Shown: in pieces, positions 62,968-64,000 of the stretch
Position numbering within the stretch: position 1 is the stretch's first letter
Layout of the letters: each line of letters starts with the position of its first letter
Assembly: GCF_900197595.1 (NCBI RefSeq)
Contig: NZ_FZLO01000001.1
Coordinates: 124,001 to 188,000 of the forward strand
DNA: 64,000 nucleotides
DNA from: Scatolibacter rhodanostii
Lineage (GTDB): Bacteria > Bacillota > Clostridia > Oscillospirales > Acutalibacteraceae
Reading direction: 5' to 3'
Position numbers and translations under genes: made by a program
The notes under the pieces: model-generated
Told to the model about the DNA's origin: nothing
The model's input: only the letters and a program-made list of their open reading frames with translations
Databases searched by the model: none

Positions 62968-63617
62968 TTGTATCCAATCCCCCAAATTGTCGAAATTGGA
63001 ATCGTTTGATAAGTAGCAAATTTAGCCCGGATGTTTTTGATATGCACAGCCACAGTGAAACTGTCACCTTCTGCATCATATCCAAAAACCGCATCATAAA
63101 TTTGCTCTTTCGTAAATACTTGGCCATGATTTTGAGCAAGATATTCACAAATGCCATATTCAATTTTGGTTAGTGGAATTCTTTGTTTATCGATGGTGAC
63201 TTCCTTTGCCATAAGATTGAAATCCAATCCCGAAATATGCAGTACATGTCGCTTTTCGCGTGATTCTCGACGCAGATGTGCGTTTACTCGCGCTCGAAGT
63301 TCACTGGTACCAAACGGCTTTTTAATGTAGTCATCTGCGCCTAAGGCAAAACCTATTGTTACATCAGATTCTAACGTTTTTGCAGTGAGAAATAGAATCG
63401 GACAGTCAACCATATCTCTTATCTTTCGGCAAAAGGCAAATCCATCTGTTCCAGGCATCATAACATCAAGCAAGATTAAGTCAAAACGATTCAAGGTTTC
63501 CGTTTCAATCGTATCTGGTGATAACGCAGTTGTTACCAGATGACCATCTTTTTGAAGTGTCCTGCTAAGCAAGGACAAAATATCGGCATCATCATCTATA
63601 GCAAGTATGGTTGCCAC
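62958..63617 (-). CDS. OmpR-family response regulator, NisR/SpaR-like
   Basis: Response regulator of 219 residues from a GTG start with AAGGAAG at 5 nt; the longer frame is not family-like. Receiver at 1-115 (Asp51 in LILLDVMMPGTDG; Lys in DYIKKPF), winged-helix domain at 125-219 (LTKIEYGICEYLAQNHGQVFTKEQIYDAVFGYDAEGDSFTVAVHIKNIRAKF). It overlaps the cognate kinase by 10 bp and follows a truncated gene for a NisI/SpaI-like protein. Confidence 0.93.
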   Translation of the reverse strand: MATILAIDDDADILSLLSRTLQKDGHLVTTALSPDTIETETLNRFDLILLDVMMPGTDGFAFCRKIRDMVDCPILFLTAKTLESDVTIGFALGADDYIKKPFGTSELRARVNAHLRRESREKRHVLHISGLDFNLMAKEVTIDKQRIPLTKIEYGICEYLAQNHGQVFTKEQIYDAVFGYDAEGDSFTVAVHIKNIRAKFATYQTIPISTIWGIGYKWD

Positions 63618-63672
63618 ACGTCCACTTCCTTTCCGTCTGTTATCATACCACAAGGATTGAATTTTGTCTGTA

Positions 63673-64000
63673 TTATAAGCGGGTTGCAAGCCGATATTCG
63701 AAATTTATCTCAACCGCAATCGATTCTGATACATCGGTATCTTGAACGGCATGAACTTCACCATAAAACCAATTTTCACGTTTCTTTGCTTCAGAATTTT
63801 TTCCATCCCAATCAAGCTTGGATAAATCCTCCTTTGAAATTTTCAGCTTCGTTTCGCCATCAAAGACAATCGATTGTGCGATAACATCGAGATATTCTCC
63901 AATATCTTCTTCAGGAATCATCTGGTCGGTAATCTGATATATGTTTTCTCCGCTAATTAACTGTGTAGAGTTTTCAGAATTCACGGTAAAACTTTCGCTA
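63673..64000 (-). CDS. C-terminal part of a possible NisI/SpaI-like lantibiotic immunity protein, cut by window end
   Basis: The frame is open to the last base of the window; the visible 108 residues (an internal GTG at 63984 is not a convincing start) include YQITDQMIPEEDIGEYLDVIAQS, KEDLSKLDWDGKN and REWFYGEVHAVQDTDVSESIAVEIN-like text (actual: RENWFYGEVHAVQ). This recalls the repeat of NisI/SpaI family immunity lipoproteins from memory of the family, so the call is tentative. It lies 55 bp upstream of the response regulator in the same direction. Confidence 0.5.
   Translation of the reverse strand, partial: SESFTVNSENSTQLISGENIYQITDQMIPEEDIGEYLDVIAQSIVFDGETKLKISKEDLSKLDWDGKNSEAKKRENWFYGEVHAVQDTDVSESIAVEINFEYRLATRL

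Noticed and set aside
1-64000. tRNA, rRNA, CRISPR arrays, insertion sequences, prophage genes
   Set aside because: No TPsiC-loop-like signatures, regular repeat-spacer series, transposase or integrase-like proteins were noticed on reading both strands; a dedicated search could still find a degenerate element.

Overview
The window looks like chromosomal DNA from an AT-rich, Gram-positive anaerobe of the Bacillota, most likely a gut- or rumen-type clostridium (Oscillospiraceae/Lachnospiraceae-like). The signs are strong AGGAGG-type ribosome binding sites, frequent GTG/TTG starts, short lipobox signal peptides, LplB/YtcP/LipO-type sugar transporters with YesM/YesN signalling, a MerR (AdhR-like) regulon, and an oxygen-sensitive nitrogenase-like enzyme. 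I saw no tRNA, rRNA, CRISPR array, insertion sequence or phage gene. The taxonomy is an inference from gene content.

Layout. (1) 1-7476: an AraC regulator (cut by the window edge), an iron-chelate-type binding lipoprotein, two FecCD permeases, and a NifH-like/NifD-like/NifK-like trio. A Fes/IroE-like esterase (7542-8561) lies convergent to it. No ABC ATPase is present anywhere in the window. (2) 8662-11605: an aldo/keto reductase and an iron alcohol dehydrogenase opposite an AdhR-like MerR regulator, with two 19-bp-spacer MerR promoters between them. (3) 11749-13379: a LOG-family protein and a LysR regulator. (4) 13649-20213: CDP-sugar synthesis (rfbF, rfbG, rfbH, a reductase and an RmlC-like epimerase) ending in a large GT2 glycosyltransferase. 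(5) 20359-23262: a P-type cation ATPase behind a probable yybP-ykoY (Mn2+) riboswitch and two tandem terminator hairpins. (6) 23518-25521: an AraC/iron-binding-protein fusion broken by a frameshift; its promoter carries the same operator-like palindrome as the first iron-chelate gene. (7) 25931-46988: a hemicellulose (arabinoxylan/xyloglucan-type) locus with two LplB/YtcP/LipO transporters, GH127, GH95, GH8, GH43 and GH51 enzymes, a YesM/YesN two-component system and an AraC regulator. (8) 47076-50499: alkylation repair genes (ogt, AlkD, AdaA) coupled to a DUF1848 protein with a C-terminal CX3CX2C motif, then an HD hydrolase. (9) 50591-52913: a MocR regulator divergent from a pyridoxamine-oxidase-fold protein and a DUF4491 protein. 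(10) 53229-56559: a YhgE/Pip membrane protein and an Rrf2 regulator. (11) 56920-61257: an OFA-type MFS transporter, LysR, SDR and Gfo/Idh/MocA oxidoreductases. (12) 61573-64000: a NisRK/SpaRK-like two-component system after the C-terminal part of a possible NisI/SpaI-like immunity protein, cut by the window end.

Most interesting system: region 1, where a chelate-uptake transporter shares an apparent operon with an uncharacterised nitrogenase-like enzyme. The visible cysteines (three in one subunit, one in the other, with the cofactor-ligand Cys replaced by Ser) fit a single bridging [4Fe-4S] cluster of the kind found in dark-operative protochlorophyllide reductase rather than a nitrogenase with P-cluster and FeMo-cofactor. 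A reductase acting on an imported metal chelate or tetrapyrrole is a reasonable but untested hypothesis.
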